Source: JAIXWP01 sp046309775
GTDB taxonomy: Bacteria > Bacteroidota > Bacteroidia > Flavobacteriales_D > Sanyastnellaceae
NCBI GenBank assembly: GCA_046309775.1
Contig: JBKCOM010000011.1
Span: forward strand, 27,731-91,730
Direction: 5' to 3'
DNA: 64,000 nt
The stretch's first letter is position 1; each line of letters opens with the position of its first letter. The notes under the pieces were generated by a model. It was not told where the DNA came from and searched no databases. It saw only the letters and a program-made list of their open reading frames with translations. Shown in pieces: positions 36,242 through 43,631 of this stretch. The translations under genes and the position numbers were made by a program.

Positions 36242-38629
36242 ATGTTTCAGCGTGTAATTCTGTTCGTGTTGCTGTTGTTCGCTGGTAGCAATATACACGC
36301 TCAGAATATTACATATTCAGTATCGGGTATTGTTACAGATGCCACCGATGCGCTACCTGTCCCGGGCGTTCTTGTGGAGTGTCATGAGAATAATATGTCC
36401 GTACTTACAGACAGTGCAGGGGTTTTTGTGATAAAGAATCTTGCGCCGGGCCATTATCACATCCATTTTGAAATGGTGGGCTACGCCGCGTTTGCTCAAG
36501 ACATAGATGTGACGGGCGCATCGATAAGCGGACTCAACATTGCATTGAAAGCGAGTACTATTGAATTGAAACATGTATTGGTAGAAAGTGAAATTTCAAA
36601 ATCAACTTATTTACAACAGTCGTTAGACCTCATGGTATTGGACAAACAAGAGTGGACTTCCTCATCTGCGATGACCTTGTCGCAGCGTTTGACACGCCTT
36701 CCCGGAGTAAATCAGCTACAGACGGGAGTGGGAGTGAGCAAGCCTGTGATACGAGGCCTGAGTGGCAATCGTATTGTTGTAAGTGATTTGGGAATGAAAC
36801 AGGAGGGGCAACAGTGGGGCTCAGACCACGGACTTGAAATCGATGCATTTGCGGCAGAGAAAGTAGAAGTCATAAAAGGACCCGCCTCATTGATGTATGG
36901 TAGCGATGCGCTTGGCGGTGTGGTGCGCGTGCAAACACCTTCCATCGTAAAGAAAGGATTGCGAGGAGAAGTGGCTTCGCTCGCGCGAACCAACAATGAT
37001 TACATCGGCACATCAGCGATGTTGGAAGGCAGTACTGGAAAGTTTTTTGCGAAGGCGCGGATGACATTCAGCGATTACGGAGATTATCGCGTGCCCGCCG
37101 AACGATTTACCTATCTGAACCGAACACTTCCAATTGTGAATCAGCGTTTGAAAAACACAGCAGGCGAGGAGTTGCATTGGCAAGTCACAGGAGGCTATGT
37201 TTTCAGCCGTGGTATCATAAAATTAACACAGTCGCACTTTTCTCAAAAGAATGGTTTATTCCCCGGCATCGTTGGTATTCCTACTGGCAATGCAGTGGCT
37301 GATGATGGTGATGTGCGCAATGTTGCGTGGCCGCGACAAGAAGTGGATCACTTCAAGACCGCATTGAATGCCACATTCCATCTCAATCACGGTTGGTTGG
37401 AAGTCGATGCAGGGAGACAAGTGAACCTTCGAAAAGAAATTATTCGTCCGCATCGTGAAGGGTATGCGCCGCTGCCCGACAATCCACTTGCACACCGATT
37501 GGAGCTCACTACTTATCAAGCCTCCGCCAGATGGCATGCTCCTAGAGCTGGTGCATGGAGATTTATTCCTGGTATTACGGCTCAGCAGCAATCGAACGAA
37601 CGTTCGGGTTGGGAGTTTTTACTACCGAATCATCGTTCGGTTTCTTGGGGCGCATTCGTGTTTGGTGAATGGAACAAATCGGCAACGAGCATCTTCAACT
37701 TCGGTATTCGTTACGATTATGCACACCAATGGTCGGATAATTTCCAAACACCCATCTACGCTCCCAGCGAGGTGATTGTGGGTTATACAGACCGCGTGGG
37801 CGCTGTGAATCGGAATTTTATGAATTACTCTGCATCTGCAGGATGGAGCAAAGTATTCAATAAAAATTGGAATATTAAATCCAATATTGCACGGAGTTTC
37901 CGCGTACCGAATGCAGCGGAGTTGTTGATCAATGGCATACACCACGGAACGTTTAGACACGAACAAGGGGATGCCAGCCTCGAAAGCGAAATTGGATACC
38001 AATTGGACGCGGCATTGGTTTATGACCATGAGCGTGTGCATTTCAAATTGACACCGTATTTCAATTATTTTGATGGTTATATCTATTTGCGCCCAACTGC
38101 TCGATTCTCTGAATTGCCTGATGGTGGCCAATTGTATCGCTACACGCAACACGATGCCGTTTTCACGGGAGCGGAACTTTATGCAGAGTGGCATCCGATT
38201 GAGTCGCTGCATTTGGAAGGATCAGTGGACGGAGTATTTGCATATAATGTAAACACAACTTTAGGTCTTCCATTCACGCCGCCCGTTCGCGCGCGTTTGA
38301 TGACAGAGTATGAAAAGGAACTAGAAGGAAAGAGATTGCATGGATGGAATATTGGTATCAACTACCTCGTGTGGGCCGACCAGTACAACATAGATCGCAA
38401 TGAAGACGCAACGAAAGGGGCTTACACCATAGACGTATTCGCAGGATTCGAATTCAAAATAGCACAGACAGTTGTAAATGCTCGCCTCGCGGCGAACAAT
38501 CTGTTAAATCGTTTTTATTTTAATCACATGAGTGCATACCGACAATTGTTGTTGCCCGAACAAGGCCGCAACGTTTCGTTTGCACTTCAAATTCCATTTG
38601 AAATATTAAGTCAAAACAAAAACAAATAA
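36242..38629 (+). CDS. TonB-dependent outer-membrane receptor, probably for metal
   Basis: Protein of 795 aa with a signal peptide (ends 'GSNIHAQ'). An N-terminal CarboxypepD_reg-like domain ('SVSGIVTDATDALPVPGVLV', about 25-110) is followed by a plug domain with 'RLPGVNQLQTGVGVSKPVIRG', 'QEGQQWGSDHGLEID' and 'VIKGPASLMYGSDALGGVV', and a 22-strand barrel to the C-terminus. The plug text with 'GQQWGSDHGLE' is common in receptors of the ZnuD/metal group. It starts 47 bp after the His-rich protein gene and ends 2 bp before a His-rich lipoprotein gene, which supports metal uptake. It lacks SusD, so it is not a glycan system. Confidence 0.88.
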   Translation: MFQRVILFVLLLFAGSNIHAQNITYSVSGIVTDATDALPVPGVLVECHENNMSVLTDSAGVFVIKNLAPGHYHIHFEMVGYAAFAQDIDVTGASISGLNIALKASTIELKHVLVESEISKSTYLQQSLDLMVLDKQEWTSSSAMTLSQRLTRLPGVNQLQTGVGVSKPVIRGLSGNRIVVSDLGMKQEGQQWGSDHGLEIDAFAAEKVEVIKGPASLMYGSDALGGVVRVQTPSIVKKGLRGEVASLARTNNDYIGTSAMLEGSTGKFFAKARMTFSDYGDYRVPAERFTYLNRTLPIVNQRLKNTAGEELHWQVTGGYVFSRGIIKLTQSHFSQKNGLFPGIVGIPTGNAVADDGDVRNVAWPRQEVDHFKTALNATFHLNHGWLEVDAGRQVNLRKEIIRPHREGYAPLPDNPLAHRLELTTYQASARWHAPRAGAWRFIPGITAQQQSNERSGWEFLLPNHRSVSWGAFVFGEWNKSATSIFNFGIRYDYAHQWSDNFQTPIYAPSEVIVGYTDRVGAVNRNFMNYSASAGWSKVFNKNWNIKSNIARSFRVPNAAELLINGIHHGTFRHEQGDASLESEIGYQLDAALVYDHERVHFKLTPYFNYFDGYIYLRPTARFSELPDGGQLYRYTQHDAVFTGAELYAEWHPIESLHLEGSVDGVFAYNVNTTLGLPFTPPVRARLMTEYEKELEGKRLHGWNIGINYLVWADQYNIDRNEDATKGAYTIDVFAGFEFKIAQTVVNARLAANNLLNRFYFNHMSAYRQLLLPEQGRNVSFALQIPFEILSQNKNK

Positions 38630-38631
38630 TT

Positions 38632-39402
38632 ATGAAAAAGGCAATTTTATTTTTTGCAGCAGTAGTGATTTTAGCATCTTGTAAAAAGGACGAAGAGGAC
38701 ACAACGCGTCCAGTGATAGGTTCAGTAAAAGTGAATGGTGTTGTAGCCGATGAGCATGACATCGAAGCTGGCGCTACAATTTCAGTGGAGATTGCCATGA
38801 GCGACAACAAAGAATTGAATCAAGTAAAAGTGGACATCCACTCTGCGGATGACGGTCACACCCATGGCGACGGAGGTACTACCGAAGAAGTGGTGGAAGA
38901 GAACATTGGTGTATGGAGCGATGCTCGCATCATCAGCGTTTCGGGTGAGTCGAAAACAGAAACCATTTCATTTACTGTTCCGAACACAATCAAGGGACAT
39001 TGGCACATTGAAGTTTCATTGATCGATAAAGACGGCAATGAAGCGGTGGAGTATGTAACAACACTTCATCTAGAGAATGCTAATCTTCCCGTGTTTGCGC
39101 TTACCACCAATCCAGCGATTGTGAATGGTGAAATTGAATTGGAGATTGGCGGCACTTTCACATTATCAGGTACAATCACCGACCCAGATGGTTTTGAGCA
39201 CATCGATATTGAAGTTGAAGATGAGGCAACAGGCACTGTTATATGGAGCCAAGAAGTGACAATAGTTGCTGGAAGCACCATTACACTTTCAGATATTCTC
39301 GTTGGCCCATTTGCTGCAGCAGGTGATTATCACCTCCACATCCACGCACACGACAACGCTGGTTTCGAAGGCGAGTGGGGCACGCACGTGCATGTGCACT
39401 AG
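38632..39402 (+). CDS. His-rich DUF4625-like lipoprotein
   Basis: Protein of 256 aa with lipobox 'VILASC' (Cys about residue 17). Two repeated beta domains ('RPVIGSVKVNGVVADEHDIEAG', read at about 25-45, and 'GEIELEIGGTFTLSGTITDPDGFEHIDIEV' at about 165-195) are of the DUF4625/Ig type. His-rich ends are seen as 'DDGHTHGDGG' and 'DYHLHIHAHDN', with the last residues 'GTHVHVH'. It starts 2 bp after the TonB receptor gene. The likely role is capture of metal at the outer membrane and delivery to the receptor; this is inferred from His content and context. The gene is followed at once by a repeat-rich region. Confidence 0.78.
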   Translation: MKKAILFFAAVVILASCKKDEEDTTRPVIGSVKVNGVVADEHDIEAGATISVEIAMSDNKELNQVKVDIHSADDGHTHGDGGTTEEVVEENIGVWSDARIISVSGESKTETISFTVPNTIKGHWHIEVSLIDKDGNEAVEYVTTLHLENANLPVFALTTNPAIVNGEIELEIGGTFTLSGTITDPDGFEHIDIEVEDEATGTVIWSQEVTIVAGSTITLSDILVGPFAAAGDYHLHIHAHDNAGFEGEWGTHVHVH

Positions 39403-39403
39403 A

Positions 39404-39530
39404 AATTGGAGATTGGAATTTGGAATTTGGAGTTTGGAATTTGGAGATTGGAATTTGGAGATTGGAATTTGGACTTCCAGATTCTAATTTCCAACTTCTA
39501 ATTTCCAATTTCCAATTTCCAAACTCTAAT
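39404..39530. repeat. Word-repeat region able to form a long hairpin
   Basis: Directly after the stop of the lipoprotein gene, the words 'attggaatttgg' and 'agattggaatttgg' repeat about six times. They are followed by the inverted words 'ctaatttcca', 'acttctaatttcca' and 'atttccaatttcca'. The two halves pair over much of their length. There is no T-run. The element fills the gap before the HD-domain gene. Confidence 0.75.
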
Positions 39531-39546
39531 TCGTAATTTTACCGGC

Positions 39547-40188
39547 ATGATAGAGGAAGTAATAGCTCATGTAAAAGAAGCCTTGCGCGATGCGGAGGCG
39601 GGACACGATTGGTTTCACATCGAACGTGTAAGGCGCAATGCCTTGCATATCCACCAACATGAAGGTGGAAATAAATTGGTAATTGAATTAGCGGCCTTGT
39701 TGCACGACATTGCTGATTCCAAATTTCACGGAGGCGATGACACCATTGGACCGCGCAAAGCACGCGAGGTGATGGAGCGATTGGGATTCGATGCTTCTAT
39801 CATTAACGAAGTTATTTTTATCATCGAAAATATATCCTTCAAAGGCGGCAGAGATATTCCATCACGACGGACTATTGAATTGGACATTGTGCAGGATGCT
39901 GATCGACTTGATGCTATTGGCGCAATCGGAATCGCGCGCGCCTTCAATTATGGAGGCTACAAAGGCAGGGCCCTCTTTGACCCTGCCATTCCTCCGGATA
40001 TGAACATGACCAAGGAGGAGTACAAAAAGAGCACTGCACCTACCTTGAATCATTTTTATGAAAAATTATTTTTGCTAAAAGATTTGATGAACACGAAAAC
40101 TGGGCGCACACTCGCCAACGAACGCCATCAGTTCATGCAGCAATTTGTTGAGCAATTCTTGAGAGAAGCGAGGGGAATGGAAGATTGA
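39547..40188 (+). CDS. HD-domain phosphohydrolase
   Basis: Protein of 213 aa. The metal-binding HD motifs are 'HDWFHIERV' (first His), 'LAALLHDIADSKF' (the HD pair) and 'QDADRLDAIGAIGIARAF' (last Asp). This is the set of the YedJ-like bacterial HD hydrolases, which act on nucleotides or phosphate esters; the substrate is unknown. It is convergent with rtcB. The last codons and stop ('GMED' then TGA) lie in the same 'ggaagattgagag' word that also ends rtcB, so the repeat element borders or has reshaped both gene ends. Confidence 0.85.
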   Translation: MIEEVIAHVKEALRDAEAGHDWFHIERVRRNALHIHQHEGGNKLVIELAALLHDIADSKFHGGDDTIGPRKAREVMERLGFDASIINEVIFIIENISFKGGRDIPSRRTIELDIVQDADRLDAIGAIGIARAFNYGGYKGRALFDPAIPPDMNMTKEEYKKSTAPTLNHFYEKLFLLKDLMNTKTGRTLANERHQFMQQFVEQFLREARGMED

Positions 40189-40337
40189 GAGATAGAAAGA
40201 TAGAAAGTTTGAGAGATTGGAAATTTGAGAGATTAGCACTGCCCTCCTCTCATACTCTCATACTACCATATTATCATACTCTCATACTATCATACTATCA
40301 TACTATCATACTATCATACTACCATACTTACATTCTC
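40189..40337. repeat. Word and tandem repeats between convergent genes (8-bp unit at 40249-40331)
   Basis: The gap starts with 'gagagatagaaagatag'-type words. It continues with a tandem array of the 8-bp unit 'atactatc' and close variants (about ten copies, 40249-40331), and ends in 'ctctcaatcttcc', the reverse complement of the word at the other edge. No gene fits here. It could act as a bidirectional terminator or simply be a slippage-prone tract. Confidence 0.85.
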
Positions 40338-41555
40338 TCAATCTTCCCTGCTTCCATCCTCTGCCATGCGCACCATTTTTGGGGCGAACTTGGCGACGAT
40401 ATCAACGAGATCGGTTTGGGCGGACATCACTGTTTCGATGTTTTTGTAAACCATTGGAGCTTCGTCGAGGCCAGCGCCAATGAGATTCACACCATTTTCT
40501 TTGAGCGAATTTCTTAGCTGTTCTTTTGTAATGGTCTTCAACGCAAGTGTACGACTCATAACCCTTCCAGCACCGTGTGATGCTGAGTTGATGGCATTAC
40601 TTTCTCCTTTTCCTCTTACGAGATAGCCGGCAGCAGTCATCGAGCCCGGTATGATTCCCATCACACCCTTCGCCGCGGGTGTAGCGCCTTTTCGGTGCAC
40701 AATCACTTCCTCATTATTCCATATTTCTTTCCATGCGAAGTTGTGGTGATTTTCCACTTTCGCAAGCACTTCAGCACCGAGTGCTTTGGTAATTCTATTG
40801 TGAATCACCTCATGACAAGCGGATGCATAATCACCAGCAAGATTCATTGCCATCCAATACTCTTGTCCTTCGGCTGAGTTCATATCGAGGTATGCAAGAT
40901 TTTCCGCGGCTTTTGGAAGGCGGCATAGTTCTTTTGCTAGTTTGGTATAATGTCCTGCGATCGTGGCACCAAAGCCGCGCGAACCAGAGTGTGTTAGCAA
41001 TGCAACATATTTTCCTTTACGCACATTCAGGGCGGCATCGTCGTTTTCAAATTCGATAATTCCGAATTCCACAAAGTGATTACCGCCTCCGGAAGTGCCG
41101 AGTTGATCGGCCGCTTTATCCTTGAGTCTTTTCACCAGATCATTCATTTCAAAATTGGGATTATCCAAGATGGAATGTTCTGCTTTTAATTTGTGTTGCC
41201 AACCGGCACCCGCACCGAATTTGGTCCAAGCAATAAGTTCACGCTTGTACTTGCTTTCGTTGTCGAAATAGTGGTTTTCTGGGATATCGAAAATAGAGAG
41301 TGCCATACGGCAGCCAATGTCCACACCCACCCCATAAGGAATAATCGCGTTTTTGGTGGCAAGCACTCCGCCAATCGGGAGTCCATAACCATGATGCGCA
41401 TCAGGCATTAAGGCACCACCAACAGCTACTGGAAGCTTTACGGCAATTTCCATTTGTTCGATTGCTCCAGATTCAATATTTTCGGCACCGTACAAAGTGT
41501 ATGGCGCGCCAATGTCATTCAGTTTAATTACGTTTTCTGTATTTGAGTTGTTCAT
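40338..41555 (-). CDS. rtcB: RNA-splicing/repair ligase RtcB
   Basis: RtcB of 405 aa, the usual bacterial length. It joins RNA 2',3'-cyclic phosphate or 3'-phosphate ends to 5'-OH ends using GTP and Mn2+. Signature parts are 'GGVLATKNAIIPYGVGVDIG' with 'GCRMALS' after it, 'GTSGGGNHFVEFG', 'LTHSGSRGFGATIAGHY' (metal ligands), 'VENHHNFAWKEIW', 'HRKGATPAAKG' and 'NSASHGAGRVMSR', which holds the guanylated His. It lies downstream of the Y-RNA-like element and the Ro60 gene on the same strand, with its own copy of the shared operator 32 bp before the start codon. No rtcA or archease gene is present. The last codons fall in a repeat word. Confidence 0.95.
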   Translation of the reverse strand: MNNSNTENVIKLNDIGAPYTLYGAENIESGAIEQMEIAVKLPVAVGGALMPDAHHGYGLPIGGVLATKNAIIPYGVGVDIGCRMALSIFDIPENHYFDNESKYKRELIAWTKFGAGAGWQHKLKAEHSILDNPNFEMNDLVKRLKDKAADQLGTSGGGNHFVEFGIIEFENDDAALNVRKGKYVALLTHSGSRGFGATIAGHYTKLAKELCRLPKAAENLAYLDMNSAEGQEYWMAMNLAGDYASACHEVIHNRITKALGAEVLAKVENHHNFAWKEIWNNEEVIVHRKGATPAAKGVMGIIPGSMTAAGYLVRGKGESNAINSASHGAGRVMSRTLALKTITKEQLRNSLKENGVNLIGAGLDEAPMVYKNIETVMSAQTDLVDIVAKFAPKMVRMAEDGSRED

Positions 41556-41569
41556 TTTATTTTTTTTTA

Positions 41570-41605
41570 CAAAGTAATTATTAATGTGCGCAATGTATTT
41601 GCGTA
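41570..41605 (-). promoter_or_regulatory. rtcB promoter with shared 19-bp operator
   Basis: The palindrome TGCGCAATGTATTTGCGTA (41587-41605 on the plus strand) lies 9 bp upstream of TTACTTTG (41570-41577, minus strand), a one-mismatch version of the Bacteroidota -7 box. There is no -33 box at the usual distance; the operator takes its place. The same motif precedes ro60 and the WYL gene. Confidence 0.7.
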
Positions 41606-41685
41606 GTTATAAATGAATGAGCAAAAATTGAAAATAGTCGGTCTTTTTTTAGTGAAGTAACTATTATCGACGGCATCATTCAATT

Positions 41686-41834
41686 CATACACAGGCAATA
41701 AGCTGCAAGGGACTCTTACATAGCTCGGATTAAGAGCTAGTTCACCGAAGTGAAAGCTGGATTCGAACCAACATCAACGTTACCAGAGGTAACGCCATTA
41801 CCGGAAGTAACCCTTACATACGTCACTGAGTATG
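41686..41834 (-). ncRNA. Y RNA candidate (YrlA-like, circularly permuted tRNA mimic)
   Basis: The gap between ro60 and rtcB reads, on their strand, as a branched RNA. An outer stem is made by CATACTCAG (41834-41826) with CTGTGTATG (41694-41686), with one mismatch. After an internal loop comes an 8-bp stem, TGTAAGGG (41818-41811) with CCCTTGCA (41711-41704). Inside it are five hairpins: TTAC-TTCCG-GTAA; CGTTACC-TCT-GGTAACG (41794-41778); a perfect tRNA T-arm GTTGG-TTCGAAT-CCAGC (41772-41756); TTCAC-TTCG-GTGAA (41754-41741), a capped acceptor-like stem; and TAGCTC-TTAATCC-GAGCTA (41739-41721), D-arm-like. This order (T-arm, closed acceptor, D-arm, with the ends at the anticodon position) is that of a permuted tRNA. 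Bacterial Y RNAs bind Ro60 and carry tRNA-like modules. The D-loop lacks the usual GG. The plus-strand alternative has a poorer T-loop. Confidence 0.7.
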
Positions 41835-41848
41835 GTTTTTAGTTGTTG

Positions 41849-43369
41849 CTAATTCAAAGACGTTTCTTGAATCATTTTCAAAGCGTCCTCTCCACTTTCA
41901 AGTGCTTGAAGTACTTCAAAAATTCGCTCCGACCAACCAGCAATCAAATTTACATCTCCGCCGAGTCGTTGGAACGGTACATTGCCATATCCAGCGAGAT
42001 CGAAAATGTAGAGTTTGGCATTTGGAGCTATATTCTTGTATGACTTCCACATGCGCTCTATTGTTTGATTCCCTCCTGTATTGTTCCACATCTGGCAGTC
42101 GGTGAACATCATTACTTTATCTATCATTATTTTACGATCAATTAAGTATTCGATCACTTTGTAACCGTTTGTAGAATAACCGACCTCGCCTTCTCGCTTA
42201 TAATATTCGTCCACATTCGCGAGAATATTATTGTTCGGCATATTCACCACTTTCCAAGTGTCACCAAACATGCCTGCAATTACACTCTTACAACGTGTCT
42301 GCAGACTCATTCCAAGTACTAGACCGATATCGTAAAGTAGTATTTTACTCTTCGCAGATATAGGCTTTTGCATAGAACCAGATACGTCGCACGCGATAAG
42401 CACACTCGTATTTTGATCGAAGCCGCTCATATTGTTTACACTTTGAAGTATTGCTACTTCGAGGGCAGACAATACGCTAGAGACATGCACGGACTGAAGT
42501 TTTTTGATTTCGCGATATGCTGCAAGAAATCGAAACGGCAGTTGCTTGGAGTTTAGCACATGTTTGGGCTCTGACAAGAATGCACATACTTTTCGGATGT
42601 GATCCGCAGATACAGGTGCCTCAATAATGTTGCGAAGGTTGCGCAGCAGCGCCATATATCCGAGTTGATTGCTATCAATCAGTTCTTCCCATTTTGCACG
42701 GAACGCTTCACAGCGTGCTTCAGTGTTCTCATATACCTGCTGTCCAAGTGCTGATAATTCTGTTTCCCAAGTGTAGGGCGTGGCAAGATTATTTAGCGCT
42801 ATTTTATTGAATATCTCTTGTTGCCCCTCACTTTTAGGACTCGGATGAACGAGGAAGAGTGCATCGCGCAATGTGATTTCTCCATTGCGATTGTATTTAG
42901 CGAATTGGTATTCATTGAACTCATTGAATGCTGCCGCTAGTCCTTTTTGTACTTGCTTTGACATGCGGTTGAGCTTTTTGTATTCACTTCGTTCATTTGC
43001 TTTTTGGTAGTAGGCAAGAAGCTCAGTGATTTCATCGGCTCGGCGCACCACACCCTTTATGGTTTTACTTACTACAACATTACCGGTATTAACCTTGGCT
43101 AGTTCCACAGCAAGTACCATAGGAATGCTGCGCAAATTCATTTTTTGGCGGGCATATACGGCAAGCTTACCCACAAACTCAGCGTCATTCTTGGCGATCA
43201 GGGCTTGGATGCGAGTAAGACGATTATGTTCTTTTTCATAAAAAGTATCGCTCAATCCAGATGTAACCACTGCTGTATATAGTTCCATTTCAGGAGTCAG
43301 TGTATATGCGCGGGCTCCTTCTTTGTTTTGAATTACCTTTGCATTTCTATTGATAAGATTGAATTTCAT
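41849..43369 (-). CDS. Ro60-like TROVE - von Willebrand A domain RNA-binding protein
   Basis: Protein of 506 aa taken from ATG 43369 (MKFNLINRNAKVIQ), the usual N-terminus of the family; ATGs at 43426 and 43408 add a basic extension with no family match. The TROVE domain (about 1-300) is the ring of helical repeats that binds Y RNA and misfolded RNA ends ('GARAYTLTPEMELYTAVV', 'YARQKMNLRSIPMVLAVELA', 'LPFRFLAAYREI'). The vWA domain (about 320-500) has an intact MIDAS: Asp328-Val-Ser330-Gly-Ser332 and 'MFTDCQMW'. Bacterial Ro60 (Rsr) works with Y RNA and RNases in RNA quality control. The stop lies 15 bp before the Y-RNA candidate. The upstream region carries the shared operator. Confidence 0.92.
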   Translation of the reverse strand: MKFNLINRNAKVIQNKEGARAYTLTPEMELYTAVVTSGLSDTFYEKEHNRLTRIQALIAKNDAEFVGKLAVYARQKMNLRSIPMVLAVELAKVNTGNVVVSKTIKGVVRRADEITELLAYYQKANERSEYKKLNRMSKQVQKGLAAAFNEFNEYQFAKYNRNGEITLRDALFLVHPSPKSEGQQEIFNKIALNNLATPYTWETELSALGQQVYENTEARCEAFRAKWEELIDSNQLGYMALLRNLRNIIEAPVSADHIRKVCAFLSEPKHVLNSKQLPFRFLAAYREIKKLQSVHVSSVLSALEVAILQSVNNMSGFDQNTSVLIACDVSGSMQKPISAKSKILLYDIGLVLGMSLQTRCKSVIAGMFGDTWKVVNMPNNNILANVDEYYKREGEVGYSTNGYKVIEYLIDRKIMIDKVMMFTDCQMWNNTGGNQTIERMWKSYKNIAPNAKLYIFDLAGYGNVPFQRLGGDVNLIAGWSERIFEVLQALESGEDALKMIQETSLN

Positions 43370-43434
43370 AATCGTTGTTTTTATTGATTCTTTCTTTTTT
43401 ATTTTCATGAATGTTGTTTGTCTCATTCACATCG

Positions 43435-43471
43435 CAAAGATTTTAGCCGTGCTGCGCAATGCATTTGCGTA
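43435..43471 (-). promoter_or_regulatory. ro60 promoter with shared 19-bp operator
   Basis: The palindrome TGCGCAATGCATTTGCGTA (43453-43471) differs by one base from the copy before rtcB. On the minus strand, 10 bp downstream, stands AATCTTTG (43435-43442), a one-mismatch -7 box. The start codon at 43369 leaves a leader of about 60 nt. Confidence 0.7.
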
Positions 43472-43564
43472 GTAAAAAATATTTTTAAAAATAATTTTAT
43501 TTTCATCTCTTTATTTGGTTTTCAAATACTTGAGTCTGGATGTTTGTTTTGCGGGAGTATAAAC

Positions 43565-43598
43565 TACGCAAATAGGTTGCGTTGTAGATTTGATTTTG
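43565..43598 (+). promoter_or_regulatory. WYL-regulator promoter with shared operator
   Basis: TACGCAAATAGGTTGCGTT (43565-43583) is the third copy of the operator, less symmetric than the other two. It is followed by TAGATTTG (43585-43592, an exact -7 box) and TGATTTTG (43591-43598, one mismatch, 7 bp after the operator as in the other two promoters). The relative orientation of operator and gene is the same as at rtcB and ro60. Confidence 0.65.
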
Positions 43599-43631
43599 CT
43601 AGTTTTAGACACTAGAAATAATACATTTTTT

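Noticed and set aside
39404..39530. Rho-independent terminator after the lipoprotein gene
   Set aside because: The halves can pair, but the repeat is long and loose and lacks a T-run. It is listed as a word repeat instead.
40249..40331. CRISPR array
   Set aside because: The unit is only 8 bp, has no spacers and no cas genes nearby. It is a simple tandem repeat.
41704..41818. A normal tRNA gene
   Set aside because: The T-arm is perfect, but the order of arms is permuted, there is no acceptor stem with a CCA end, no ordinary anticodon arm, and five hairpins are present. It fits a tRNA mimic better than a tRNA.
41704..41818. The same structured RNA on the plus strand (order acceptor-like, D-arm with GG, hairpin, T-arm)
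   Set aside because: The order would look more like a normal tRNA and the D-loop would contain GG, but the T-loop would read ATTCGAA instead of TTCGAAT, the UUCG cap would be lost, and the strand is opposite to ro60 and rtcB. Kept as a less likely alternative.
43370..43426. Longer N-terminus of the Ro60-like protein
   Set aside because: The extra 19 residues are Lys- and Thr-rich without family support; the MKFN start is typical of the family as I know it.
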